NCBI RefSeq assembly: GCF_000006565.2
Contig: NC_031477.1
Span: forward strand, 1,892,043-1,956,042
Reading direction: 5' to 3'
Length of the DNA: 64,000 bases
Origin: Toxoplasma gondii ME49
Taxonomy: Eukaryota; Apicomplexa; Conoidasida; Eucoccidiorida; Sarcocystidae
Under the pieces are notes generated by a model. The model was not told the DNA's origin, made no database searches, and saw nothing but the letters and a program-made list of their open reading frames with translations. Positions 21,709 to 34,302 of the stretch are shown one piece after another (the stretch's first letter is position 1; every line of letters starts with the position of its first letter). Position numbers and translations under genes: made by a program.

Positions 21709-24258
21709 TGTGGCGAAGAAGGAGGGGAGAAGAAATCAGACAAGCAGAAGAAGAAGCTTGTCTGCAGATAGCCTCGAAGAAGGCGTTTGCTGTCTATTCC
21801 CTGTGGAGTGGACTGCAGAAGAGGGAGAGGCTTGGCAGGCGAGCGCGGCTCCTCACCGTCGAGTTCGTGACTTCTTTGACGCACGGACTTGTCATGCGAG
21901 AGAAACGTTGGCACGGGGCGGCGCCGAAGTCCACCGAGGCTGTCGAGATTTTGACGCGTTCAGAGAGCGACTTCAGCGGTCGTCGCGCAGAAAGACGAAG
22001 GCGAGGCGCTCCGGCGTTGTTTTGCAGGAGGCGGAACGGAGAAAGAGGAAGAAGCTGGATGCTAAAAAGGGAGAGCTTTGCGCATGGCTGTTTGAATAGT
22101 CTGTCGAGGTGTCTACACGCAGGAGAAAAAAGAAAGCGCCGACAGTAGATCCCGAACTGGCGATCGCGGAGACCTTTTCCAGAGTGTGCGACAGCGTGGA
22201 AGGCGGCGGTCAAAAAAGCGGCGAAAAAAAAGGAGAAGACATTTCCCTGTCCGATGCTGAGCCGGCCGCTTCGCCGTTCTTGTCTGCCTGCAAGTTGCAT
22301 GTGATGTCATCGGTTCGTCACCGCAGCTCTTGCGCGTTTTCGCTGGCTGGCGAGGAGGAACACCACGGCCGGCAGGGAGAAGCGGTTTCGCCGCGAGCAG
22401 AAAGAAGGCGAGAAATCTTTCTTTGCCGGTGACGACGCTGTTCCAGACTCTCCAAAAAAAAACAGGAGAAATCATGAAAGAACGCACAAGAAAATCTGTG
22501 CTCGGTGCGTGTGATGCTCTCCTCTCGCCAGACAAATGCACGGTGAACTGCGAGACACTGGCGCCTGCACTCTCAAGGTCGTTACCCCAAAACGAGAAAA
22601 AAGATCTTCTCTTTCTTCTCGTTTTCATGTCTTGTTCATCTCTCCTTCTTCTCCATTTCTTCTCTCTTTCTCATATCTCTTTTCTTTCTCATATCTCTTT
22701 TCTTTTTCATCTCTCCTTCTCATCTCTCCTTCTCATCTCTCTTCTTTTTCTTCTCCCTTTCTTCTCTGCTTCATCTCTCTCTGCTTTTTCTTCTCTGTTT
22801 CATCTCTCTTGGCTTCTTCTTTTCTCCTTCTTTTCTCTTTCTTCTCTGCTTGTACGCTCCTCTGTCCCCCGTGTGTCGTCTTCTTCCTCGCTTTCTCTGT
22901 CTTCAAGCGGGATGCCTGGCAGTTCCAGAGAGCAAGCTCCTGTTTCTGTTCTTCGCCAGACAGAGAGAGAGACTGTGAGAACGCGATTGGCTGTCAGGCC
23001 GCAAGAGAGAAGGGAGAGGCTCGTGCGGGGCTGCAGTCGTCAGCGACTGAGAGAGAACTCCGCCAAAGGGAAGCCTTAGTTCTGGGGAAGCGAATGCGGA
23101 AAGGGAAGAGAAAGAAAGAGAAGGAAGGACAAGGCAAGAGAAAGAAAGGAAAGGAAAAGAGAGGGAATTGGAAGGCACACAAGGCAGAAGAGAAGAAAAT
23201 AAAGACAAAGAAGAAAAGAGGAAAGAAACAGAGAGGTCAGCGAGATAAACCATTGAGAAGAAAGAAAAAGAGCGAGGGCATTCACGACCCTTTGATTCCT
23301 GGCGCCCCGCCATCGCAGACCAATCCTGAAGCGTAGAAGGCCTTGCCTCTGACACACACACTGCGCCGCCAAGTCTTCCCGCGTCTTTGAAGGCCTCCGA
23401 GCTTCTTTGCCGAGCTGAGTTTGCTGACTCGTTTCGCGAATGGTTCTCTCAGTGAAGAGCGCCTTCGTATCCGGGTGATTGGGACAAAGAAAAGGAAGGC
23501 AAAAGAAAGGAAATCCGAGGCTACACTTCGTCACACGGTTTCTGAGAAACAGAACTCCTCGACTGTACACAGAGAACCGAGAAACCGACAAAGTGAGACC
23601 AGAGGTGCAGGAAGAAAGCAGAAAAGAAATAGACAGGAGACAGAAAGATGCACAGGTCCATGAGATGCACTGAAACAGCCTGTGTGGTGACCCGTTGGGG
23701 ACGAGACCGACTTCGAGGGAGACACACGCCGTTGCCCTTGTCTCCGAGCTTCTTCTCCAGTCACAATGGCGAAGAGTTCTCTGTCGGAAAAGAAGGCTGT
23801 CTATGCGCATACAACAGAGTAGAAATGCGAGGTAGCAGCCGTAGGTCTCTTAAGGTTCCCCTCTAGAAAAGAAGTTCGTTTCCCCAGCCGAAATCAGGTC
23901 TCAAAGCTCGTCCATGCTTTCAGTCGATTGGGGTACTGTGCCTCCGGCAGAAATCGGTGACCATTCTTCCACTGAAGCAAACCATGTGGATCGACAGATA
24001 GGCTGAGGCAAAGAGAAGCAGACCGATATGGAGAAAACAAAAAAAGCTAGAGGGGAATCGATGACTCTACCGACTGAGGTGCGAACAAAGAGATAAGTTC
24101 ACAGACATAGGCCTCCCTGTGCATAGAGCCATGCACAAAACTAATTTCTTATCCAGAGTTAAATCGACAAAGTCATCAATGAGTTGACAGAGATGGACGG
24201 AGCCAGACGCCCGGGCACAGATGATGCGTCATTTCTGACAGAAATTCAAAGGTGGCTC

Positions 24259-24386
24259 GATATACATATATATATATATATATATATTACATGGAAATAT
24301 ACTGTATATTTGCAGAGACGTGCATATACATAAAGCTATATCTGTAATCAAATATAAATATCAACATATATTCATATGCAAATATA

Positions 24387-24424
<38 letters not shown>
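24259..24424. repeat. Pair of (TA)n microsatellites
   Basis: TA runs at about 24259-24288 and 24380-24424 flank a short AT-rich segment. Confidence 0.9.
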
Positions 24425-24427
<3 letters not shown>

Positions 24428-25257
24428 AAGCTGCATGCGCACACAACCAGTACTACGGTAGATAGCAGATTCTAACAAAGACAGGTAAGTGTGTTTCGTT
24501 TGTGGAGGAGAAAAGCTCGACGGCTGGACTGGACAGACAAAAAAAATTTCAATCTCTATGTGGCTGTTTCCCCTCTCAAGGCAACTACTACCCTTCGCCT
24601 TGGTAAAACTATTACTTCACCAACTAGCTAATTAGATCACCCAGAGGCGAAAATGGCATTCTGGTGTACTCAGGCGCTTCAGTCGGTGGAGCAACCTGTG
24701 TCCTGTGTAGTACACGAGACACTGAAGAAACAGGAAGAGCGTAACAAAGTCCCATTTAGAACGCCACCACAAAAACCAACAGCAGTTTCTCTTCGCGTTC
24801 CTGCGTGTACACTGATGTATATGTAGACGCCTACATGTTCATCTACCTATACATGTAGGCGTACGTTTATGAATGGATCTCTGCCTGCATTGAGAAAAGA
24901 GTATATATCCGAACAGCGGTACATGTCCAGATTTACAGTCAATACACGCAAATGCATATTCGCTTTGTGTATGCATACTCCATATACACGTTTAGATTGA
25001 TGTGTATATATTTATATGAAAAAATATATTACATCTACATTCAGATCCGGAGAGAGAAAGGGTAAGAGCTGCATGTATAAAGGAGGCGCATTTTGCAATG
25101 AGCTTTGGCTTGAAGCGCCTCCTATGCCGCTCCATCTTGTTCCCCTTCCTCCCTGCGCGAGTGCACATGGTGAAATTCAACACATAAATCTATGAGAATA
25201 TATATGTTATGTACGAATATATCCATAAATTTGTAAAGGTAAATGCATACATAAAGA

Positions 25258-25308
<51 letters not shown>
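25258..25308. repeat. (TA)n microsatellite
   Basis: An uninterrupted run of about 25 TA units in intergenic DNA. Confidence 0.95.
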
Positions 25309-25311
<3 letters not shown>

Positions 25312-25583
25312 AAGATTCGTAGATACATGATACAGACAAAACTTTGTCAAATCATGTCTAACCAGATGGAGTTCGTCCGCTGTACATCCAGCGAATTGCC
25401 CACGTCACATTTATTTCTGTTTCACCATAGCGACGTGCGTCGTTCGCTACACAGCTGCACAAGAGCAAGCGCGCATTTCTCAAGCGCGTTCAACGCCATG
25501 GTGGCCTAAGCAGTGGAACTAATATTTCCAGCACAGAATGTTAATCCGTATTAACCGGCAAACAGATATCTGCTCATATATAA

Positions 25584-25589
<6 letters not shown>

Positions 25590-25618
<29 letters not shown>

Positions 25619-25684
25619 GGTTTGTGTGTGGAGGACATGAGGTCTAGATGTGTGTGTGTGTGTATTTCTGCACGATTTTGTACG

Positions 25685-25723
<39 letters not shown>

Positions 25724-25740
25724 TATTTATATGTATATGT
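25590..25740. repeat. (TA)n and (GT)n microsatellites
   Basis: TA runs at about 25590-25619 and 25688-25740 flank a GTGTGTGTGTGT run near 25650. Confidence 0.9.
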
Positions 25741-26264
25741 TGATGCCTTGAGGAGTGCACGCCCCACTGAATGTGTGCATGCACGATATGTGATTCCCAG
25801 ATGTGTCTGAATCTGTTGCGGAGGCTGTCGCTGACGAAAAACTCGAAGGATTACTCCACTGCGTTCAAGTTATCCAAAACATGAAAAAAGACATTTTTAA
25901 GAACCAGATAGGATTCCGAGAACCCCTTTCTCTGCCCATCTGTGCATGCTTCAAGCGTCGCCTTTGCCTCCTGTTCTCGCTTAGCTCGGCTTTCCGTCCA
26001 TCCACTTCTCCGCCTTCCTCTGCTGCCATGTCGAAGAAGATCCTGCCGTTGTGCACCTGCCCCCCCTCTTCTGTATGCAAGTCTTTGCATGCGCATGCTT
26101 CCGGACTCACAAAGAAACAACTGGTGCATCCCTTCAACCACAAATCCATTTCTTCGAGCTGTCGTGACACGTACACACATCTACATGCCTACCTACTCGT
26201 ATTCGCGTATGTATGCATGAAGACACAAGTATGCACAGAAGTAAAGCTGTATACATGTACACAC

Positions 26265-26265
26265 G

Positions 26266-26347
<82 letters not shown>

Positions 26348-26348
26348 C

Positions 26349-26381
<33 letters not shown>

Positions 26382-26385
26382 CGTA
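26265..26385. repeat. Interrupted (TA)n array with periodic C
   Basis: TA blocks are separated by single C bases at fairly regular intervals (ACATATATATATATATATAC units), suggesting a higher-order repeat built from a TA tract. Confidence 0.9.
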
Positions 26386-26765
26386 TATACGTACGGATCT
26401 GTATATGTGCATGTGCACAAGTAGATAACCACACTTTGGGTTTCTTGTTGAGGTCCACGTGGGCGCAGACGGTCATTATTCTTTTGCGTGTATTTCTTTC
26501 GACATGCTTGCTTCGCTTTTCTGTTGATAGCTCCACCCGACTCTCTCCCTCCGTTGCTGTCGCCTTTCTCGTCCGTTCGACTACCTTCTTTCCGGAACTG
26601 AACAACGCTCGGCGACTCCTGCAGCACCCGCTCTGGTAGGTAGGGGAGCTGTAGACACTCTTTGCCTTCCTTGTCTTTTCTTGCTTTCCCCTCTCATTCG
26701 TTTTGCGTCCAGTCGCTCTGCTCCTACTCCGCTTTTTCGCCTCCCCCTCTCTCTGCAGATTCTTC

Positions 26766-29700
26766 TCACACGCGCAAATTCTTCCCCTTCCGCTTTGGTG
26801 GAGACTCAGCGGCGTCCACCTCCTCAGCTGCCGCGCGGTCCGCAAGCCGGCCGGGTGTGTTCGGCTCCACGGCCGCGCCCGACGCGGGGTGACTGTCTCC
26901 TCTTCTGTCTCCGTCCTCGTCTCCGCCTGCCGGGTCTCTCCTCGAGTCGCTGGCTGCAGCCGAGAGGCCGCCGCCGGGAGAAGCCTCGCCCTCGCCGTCA
27001 ACGAACAGAGACACGGCGAAGGGCGAGTCTGACCCCACAGGGCCTCGGCCGCGGTCCTCCAGAAGGTCCGCCTCGACCCCGCGCCCCACAGAGACCGGCG
27101 AGGAGACTGAAGGCGGCGAGGCCAGGACGGCAGGGAAAGAAGGCGCCTGCGAGACTCTCGAGAAGGGCGGCGAGGAAGTTTCTCCGCGGAGGCGAACCGA
27201 CCGACGGGGCGGAGGATTGCCTTCGCTCCGCCGCCGTTTCCCTCGGCCTCTCCCGCTCGGCGCGAGAGAGACAGGTGTCTCCGACTGTCTCCCGCCGCCT
27301 TCCTCACGCACCCCATCCACTGGTGTCTTGGCTCCCGGAGAGGAACCGCCTCCCCCGCAACTGCTGTCTCCGACCCCTCCACTGTCTCTGGGGATACGCT
27401 CGGAAGGGAAGGAACGAGACGGAGGCGACGCCGTGGCGATTCCTGAGGTCGACCGTGCAGGAGAAAAGCAAAGACGGACATCAGCTGGAAGAAGAGGCGT
27501 CTCAATGAAAGAGGCACCTTTTTCTTGCGAGAAAGACGCGCCGCTCGCAGAGGTGAGGGCCTCGTCCTCGCCCTCAGGAGCCTGCCCCTCGGCCGCGACC
27601 AGACCCGACGGACTCGCGCGTCTTCCACTGCGGCCTGCAGAAGAAGACATGTGCAGAGAGAGGAAAACCGAGAACTCCCAACTTGGGCTAAGAAAGACAG
27701 AGGAACGACATCTGGGTGATATAGCAGAAACGAAATTCGCATTCCTGTCTCCTCCCCTCCGTGCACACAGTGTGTCTGCCAGGCGTCTCCGGTCTCTCTT
27801 CACCTTCTCACTTGAGTGTCTCTATATGAGAACTGCCGTTGTCGTTTGCCCATCCCTTTTTTCCCTTGCATTTTGGACTCTGCCTCCGGAGTCTTTTCTC
27901 ACCTCGTCGTTTCGCCTCCACTTTCGGCGTTGGCTGCGGCGTCGTTGCTTTCGCAGCATCGTCGCGTCTTCCGCGACCTCGCTTTCTTCCTCTTCCTGGC
28001 GCCCCTCCTCGTCTCCGCTTCCCTCGTCCTCCAACTTTCTCCTCCTCGCTCCCCTGAGCGCTGCGGTCGTCTTGTACGTCGCCTGTCTCCGCTTCTGCGA
28101 GTAGAGCAGGCTGCGGGCCGGCGTCTTTGTCCTTCGCAGCGAGATACAGAGACGCCGAGCGCTGAAGTCCCCCAGTTTCCAGTCTCTCCGGAACTCGCTC
28201 TTCTTTTCCTTCTTTCGCTTCTTTCCCTTCGTTATGTTCACTCCCCCCTCTCCTTTCCTTCGTTTCGTCCTTCCCTTTTTCTTTTTCAGCGTCTGCCTCG
28301 CCTCCCTCTTGTTCTGTCTGTTCCTCGCGCTGCCGCCGCACGAGCCGGTGTCTCTTGATCGGCACATCCGGGCGTTTCTCCTCTTTGCGTGAGTCTTCGT
28401 CTTCACTCGACGATGGATCTGAGCTCGAAGAGTCGCTTGAATTCGAGCTGTCGCTGCTCTCGCTGCTCTCGCTGCTACTCTCGCTCTCTGACAACACTCG
28501 CCGCCGCGTCCGACCTCTCTTGTAATCCTTCTTCACTGATCCGCCTCGTCGTTGCTCTTCTCCTCGCTCCTCCCTGCTCGACCCCACACGCCCCACCGGG
28601 CCTTCAGACGCCCCCTTCGACCCCTCACTCGCCCCCTTTGGGCCCTTTGGGCCCTCGCCCTTCCCTGCCAGTGCGCCCAGAGAAGCGCCTCCTCTCTGGG
28701 TCGCGCCTTCGGGGGTTTGGGGAGTCCCCACGAAGCCCCTGCCAATTGCCGACTTGGCCGCCGGGGCTCGAATGCCGGCAGAGCCTGTACGGGCCACCGA
28801 GGCAGGCCCAGGCGAGGCCGAAGGCAGCGAGAGACCTCCAACAGGCGCAGGTGTCGGCGTCTTCCCTTGTCTCTCCTCTTTCGATTTCACCTCCTCCGAG
28901 ACAGACGCTCCTTTCTCCAGCCCCGAAGGACCTGACCCCACACCCCTGGAGGCCAAGCCGGCAGTTCCTGCAGGGGCTCCAGGGCGCTTTTTCGCCGCGC
29001 ATACGTTCGACCTTTGGGCGACGACGGGTGGCGGTTTGACGCCGCGCGCGAGAGCCGAGACTTGCTTGCCTTTCTCTTCACCCTTCCCCGTTTGGCGCTC
29101 CTCTGAACGCCTTTCCCCGAGAGGCCCTCCCGCCTTCGGGCCTTCCCCCGGCGTCCGCTTCTCTGCGCCCCCTGCCGCGTCGCCGTCCCCTGACGCGACG
29201 GCGGGCTTCGGCGACCCCGCCACGCCGACCGTCTCCGAGGAGACAGGTGTCTCCTTCGCGCCCTTCCCCGAGACCGCAGATCCCGGAACGGCGGCAGCCG
29301 CGTTCAGAGGCTCCTCGAGGGGCTCGTCCTGTCTGGGCGCGGCCTTCGCGAGGTGCCCGGGAGACCCGCCAAGGCCTGCAAGCGCCGCAGCTTTTCCAGG
29401 CCCCCGGCTCGGGCCGAGAGGCGCGAGCGCCAGAAGAGACGACCCCGCCCCCGTATCCTTCTTCCTGCACAGATCCCTCACGGCGACAGGAAGGAGACGG
29501 ACCTCGACTTTCTCTCCACTCTTCGCGTCGCCCTCTTCGGGACCCGGGGGAGAGAAAGAAGACGGAGAAGACGAAGAAGAAGACGAAGAAGAAGACGAAG
29601 AAAGGCGTTGGACCGGAACTGCAAGAAGGAGCGCCGTGACTGGGAGGCCTTGCGAGGCAGGTGGGAAGGTGTGCAGAGCGACGCAGGGCAGGAGAAGGGC

Positions 29701-30175
29701 CTCTTCGCTGGGAAACAGCAGCTCGCATTTTTGCGACTTTTCGTGCCACCGGCAGGCAGCGTTCAGCGCGACGGCGGCATCCCGCGCGAGCGCCAGCGAC
29801 TCAGAGGAAACTAAAGGACATTCGGCGACAATCGGCTTCGCACAGGACGCAGCGGAGACAGAGGAGGAGACAGAGGAGGAGACAGCGGCGACAGAGGAGA
29901 CAGAAGGCCGGAGGGGACGCGGCACTGAGAACGGCAGTGCCGCAGACGGAGACGCGGGCTTGGAGACACCTGCCTGTCGTTGCAGGGGAAAGGGTCCGAG
30001 AGCCTCGACTCGAGCGCGCAGCTCCGGCAGCGCAACCGAGGAGGCCAACGCCTCCGTGTAGACGCCGAGACCAGACGGATCCGGAGACAACAACACGGTG
30101 TAGCCGTACGCCTGAAACATCCATGCATGTCGCACATCCTTATACGCAAATATGCTTTATGTATAGATACGTCTT

Positions 30176-30207
<32 letters not shown>

Positions 30208-33200
30208 CATTGATCGATAAAGACGGATAGAAATAGGTAGAAGCAGACACGGATATGCATGCTCGTCGCTCGAGACAGACGGAGTCATAGAGGAGCACAG
30301 ATAGCGATAGACACAGATGTAGTCGCCTCTCGAAATTGAACGCTATTGACACTGGCCTTTCTCACAGCCCGCGACAGAATCGCCTCGCGCCTTGCTGTGT
30401 GTGACAAACGCGACGCAGGAGGGTCCGTGTCTTTTGTTCCGCCTTCCCTGGAGTCTCTTGTTTGGCATGTTTCGATGTGATTGCATAAGTTTTGTCTCGC
30501 TCGTGAGACAGTGTGAAACGGACCGACGAAGACACAGGGACGCTTTTCTCGCGCTGTGGGGCGGCCTGCCCCGCGCTCACCTGGCAGGCCCCAGTGGAGA
30601 AGACAAGCCAGAAGCGTTTCGCGTCGTGTTCTGTGGCGAATGTGAGGAGGGCCATGGCGGGAGCGTCGCGCGTTTCACTGTCGACTTTTCGCTGGCTTCG
30701 CAGCAAGTCGAGAGCATGCGTCCCGAGCTCCCTTCCGCCTTGTCTCTTCCAGTTCGTCAGGAGCTCGGAGTCCACGCGCGCCCCCAGGTCGGTGGGGGCC
30801 TTCGGCTTCTCCTCGTCTCGCCCGGGCCCGCGGCTGGCCTGGCGACCCGCGGGCCGCGCGAAGGCCGCGCCCGGGTGGCACATGAGCGCGGGGAACAGCG
30901 GCGAGACCAAGTCGTCTGAAAGGGGGAACTTCTCGCTCGCGTCGTCGCGAAAGGAGACGCGCTCCACGCTCTCGAGTCCGACGGCCTCTGCATGCGAGGC
31001 GAGCGGCTTTTCTGCGGGTCGCGGCCCGACGAAGAAGTCCGGTTTCTTCGGGGAGGCGAAACGCGGCGAGAAGGCGGACCCTAGCGAGGCCGCGGAGACA
31101 CCCCGCTTCGACTGTGCATGCGCGAGTCGCCAGACGCCGCCCTCGTCTCGCTCCTGTTTGGAGTCAACCAAAGACGAACGCGCAGAAGGGGGGAGCGACG
31201 ACGGAGGCAACAGAGGATCGTAGAGCGAGAGGAAGCCAACGTCGTCGGCGGTCGGGTCTTCACCGACGGAGGCCGCCAGCGGCGCCGGCGCTGCAGACGC
31301 GAGCGACGCCGAGGCGCCCGAAACTCCAGCGGCAGTGAAAAACAAGTTCAACAGAAGCTCGCAAAGCATGGACGCAGACAAGTCTGGAGGCAGGCCGTAG
31401 GCTGCCAACCGTGTCGTCCCTGAAAGCAGAAATATGCGGTAGGGAGAGAGAGACAGAAGGACTGACAGGAGAGACACTCCGCAGACTCCAGAGATCTCCG
31501 ATGGGTGAGACGCAGGGGCGACGGAACGTCGCTCTGAGAACCGGAGGACGAGAAAAAGCGCACAGAAGAATCTTGTGAAAGTAACGATTCCATATATCGC
31601 ATCTTACAAATCATGGCCGACGTCACACACAAAGAAACAACGTAAACCAGGGTCGACATGAAGTCGTGCTACGAACCGAGCAACTGCGATGGACCCGTCT
31701 GCGCGTGATACCTCCTTCCATGTGTAGAAACATGATATATATCTACTTATATAGATGTACATACAACTTTATATATATATATATATATGTCTATATACAT
31801 GAGGAAGATGAGACAACACACCTGGTAGCCAGCCTTCTGCCTCGCAAATAATTCGAGGGATGAGGAGGAGAGGATTGAAACGTTCCAGGGGGAGGCGCCA
31901 GACTGCCTGGAGAGGATCAACGCACGAGTAGAGTCTCCGACTTCTGTCTCTCTGCGTCTGCTTCTCGGGCCTCTCTGCCTCCCCGAGACGCGCTTTCTCT
32001 GCAAGGAGAGACCTGTCTCTGTTTGTGCGCTTCTCCAGGCTATCTGGGCCGAGGCCGGCCTCGTCCGCAGAGTCCACGGGCGTCGAGCCATCCAGAGAGA
32101 ACGGACTGGAGTTCGCGTACGGATCGCAGAGACTGTCGATCTGAGAAAAAGCAACGGAGGCGCAACGACAGGCATCTCCACACACCTCCACAACCCCCAA
32201 AAGAGCAAAAGTATCTATAAATACATGCATGCAATGCCTGAATGTATGCATGTTGTCGCAGGGGAATATCCTCTGTACCCATGAGTTGATGCCTCTGCCT
32301 CTGAGGGCACTGCCTCTCAGTCTCTTGAAAAAACAGCATACCCACATCGACGCATGGAGGCCTCATCCGCTGGTGATTTACGCATCCGTAAAGAGTTTTC
32401 TATACACGCATGCGCTCTATGTGAAGTATTAGGAACTTCCTCGACACTCTTTCTCTCTCGACGAGAATATGTTTATAAATACATATGGAAGATTTCGTGG
32501 TTTGTATGTATTGATACAGACTTTCTTTTCTCCGCTCTCCCTCCCCTGACAGGTATGCGTGTGTACCATGGAGAAGTCCATGCGCATGGATGGACCTTTG
32601 CCTTCTTTCTCTCTCTTACTCATATATATATATATATGTGAAAACGCACATATCTAGATATCTACAAAGATATATATATCTGAATATATGTATATTTGTT
32701 TCGCGTCTGTGTGGTTTGTCCTACGTCAGGGAGCAGTGGCGACTGGAGTGCGTCGTCTGATCGTTCCGTGGGCTCCAGCTGCAGCGAGAGAAGGTCGAGA
32801 GGTCTCCACTCTTTCTTCGCATGCGCCTCTCTGCTGCTTCCTGGGTCTCCGTCGATCTTCACAGCTGAGGACGGAAGGCGTCTGTCGCCGACTTCCTCTG
32901 TTGTCCGAAGGTCGAAACTCCGTTTACCAGCGGAGACGGGGAAGGCGGCCTGGACAGCTTCGCCCCCGTCTCCCTCTCGCCTGCTCCGAGCTCCATACAT
33001 GGCGCGCGGGTCGCGCGCGGAGTCGTAGAAACAAGGCAGATCTTCCTCTCTCTCTGTGTCGGCTTTCTCCCCACCCTCGGGACGAGGTCCTGAGAGAGGC
33101 CGCGAGACAGAGACCGCGGCGGCCGCAGCCGCCTCTGCAGATGCGCAATGCATGCGCTGCGAAAAAGACGCGCCAAGCCCAGGCGGCGCGACCTCGGGGC

Positions 33201-34302
33201 AACCCGGAGGCGGCGGGATGTCGTCTCCTCCGTGGGCTGTACGTACACCCGGGAAATGGTAGTCGGCATGCGCAGAAGCCGACCGAGGTACGAAGAGGCC
33301 GTCGGCTGGGGGCTGAGGCAGATGCGCCTGACTCGCGGGTTCGCGGCGATCCGCCAGACTTTCCGCCTCCCCTCCTGCCCGCCGCTGTGTAGCCTGCGAA
33401 GCGCCGCCGTACACATTCTTCCCCTGTACGTACACCTGAGAGAGCGGGCCGGACTCCGCACCCCTCTCGGCGACGAATCCGCCCCCCGCGCCTGCGCATG
33501 CAGTCGCGGCAGAAAATGACGAAGCGAAGGACGAAGAATTGAAGGAGGCAGAATTAAAGGATGCAGAGTTGAAGGAGGCAGAGTTGAAGGAGGCAGAGTT
33601 GAACGAGGCAGCGTTGAAGGAGGCAGCGTTGAAGGAGGCAGAATTCAGTTGTGCGGACGCACTGAAGGAAGCAGCGAAGGGTGGAGTGGGATGGGCGTGG
33701 ATCTGCGGACCGGGGCGCGTATCGTACGCGTTTGAGCTCCGAGAGAGAGGATCTGCTGACTCCGACAGGCGCAGAGCGTCAAGGCCGGGGCCGCCTGTCT
33801 CTGGCTGTCGGAGTCCAGAGAAGTTTCCAAGCTCCACAGCCTCTTCGCCAGATAGCCCATCACCTCCCGCCGTCTGAGACAGGCGCAGCGTCCCTGAGGG
33901 GCGACAGTCTCTTTCAGCTCCACCCCTAAGAATGTTCACTGCATGCAAGCGCGCACTGGAGGCCGTCGCGCTCAGTCTGTGGGAGACTGGGGGGTTGGGA
34001 CAAGTCTGGAAAGCAGCCGCCGAGGAGAAAGTGACGCGTCCTCCGGAGCGCTCGTGGAGGTCGCCAGCCGGCAGCGGTCTCGCGGGCGCGTAGGTCGAGA
34101 ACTGCGCCTGAGGAGAAAAAGGAAAGCCACCGACCTGCGGGGTTCGATGTGAAACGCTGGGCGGCCGCGGTTCACTTGAGAAGTAAGCCGGCGGCGGCGG
34201 AAAGGCGGAAGGTCCCTGAGGAAGAAAACCTTGAGGAGGCGGCGCCGGTTCGGGGGGCGCAGCAGCCCTCCCGCTGAGAGGCGAGGGCGGCGGGGGGTAC
34301 AT
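26766..34302 (-). CDS. Large low-complexity protein with a split RRM-like domain
   Basis: Exons on the complement: 34302-32725, 32140-31822, 31419-30581, 30111-27812 and, less certainly, 27687-26766. Phases fit and the sum is 1986 codons. The N-terminus (MYPPPPSPLSG...) is Pro-rich and then carries seven SFNSA-type pentapeptides. Residues about 633-935 look like an RRM: strand/helix TRLAAYGLP-DLSASMLCELLLNLF, then after a long insert APAMALLTFATEHDAKRFWLVF (RNP1-like strand and helix 2), then YGYTVLLSP as strand 4. Canonical aromatic RNP residues are mostly absent, so RNA binding is an inference. The C-terminal half is Lys/Glu/Ser-rich with an SSES/SSDS run and basic clusters (KRRR, PKRKGK) suggesting a nuclear protein. 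If the last intron is not spliced, the protein stops at 27808. Start context GGCAAGATG is acceptable. Confidence 0.65.
30174..30208. repeat. (TA)n microsatellite
   Basis: TA run in the intron between exons 3 and 4 of the RRM-like gene. Confidence 0.95.
31733..31799. repeat. (TA)n-rich microsatellite
   Basis: TA and TATC units in the intron between exons 2 and 3 of the RRM-like gene, beginning about 20 bases from the exon 2 donor. Confidence 0.9.
32622..32700. repeat. (TA)n-rich microsatellite
   Basis: TA-rich tract in the first intron of the RRM-like gene, close to the exon 1 donor at 32725. Confidence 0.9.
33541..33645 (-). repeat. 15-bp coding tandem repeat, seven units (SFN-S/A-A pentapeptide)
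   Basis: On the + strand the unit is GAAGGAGGCAGAGTT, with units at 33541, 33556, 33571, 33586, 33601, 33616 and 33631 differing by 0-3 bases. On the coding strand it encodes SFNSA or SFNAA repeats in exon 1 of the RRM-like gene. Confidence 0.95.

Larger units (their letters stand above)
21709..26765. other. Gene-poor spacer: promoter side of the 16.9-21.7 kb gene, then AT-rich DNA
   Basis: No convincing gene was found. About 22600-22880 is CT-rich and about 23080-23280 is GA-rich. From about 23.9 to 26.4 kb the sequence is AT-richer with several TA microsatellites and no open frame of protein-like composition. The left end should carry the promoter and 5' UTR of the - strand gene starting at 21708; the right end should carry the 3' UTR of the gene ending at 26766. 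Confidence 0.55.

Noticed and set aside
26189..27766. 525-codon - strand frame
   Set aside because: It reads through a TA microsatellite (repeated Tyr-Ile) and competes with the 27687-26766 frame, which joins in phase to the RRM-like gene.
28754..30061. 435-codon + strand open frame
   Set aside because: It is antisense to exon 4 of the RRM-like gene, whose splice phases and motifs fit. High GC and Ser/Arg codons create a shadow frame.
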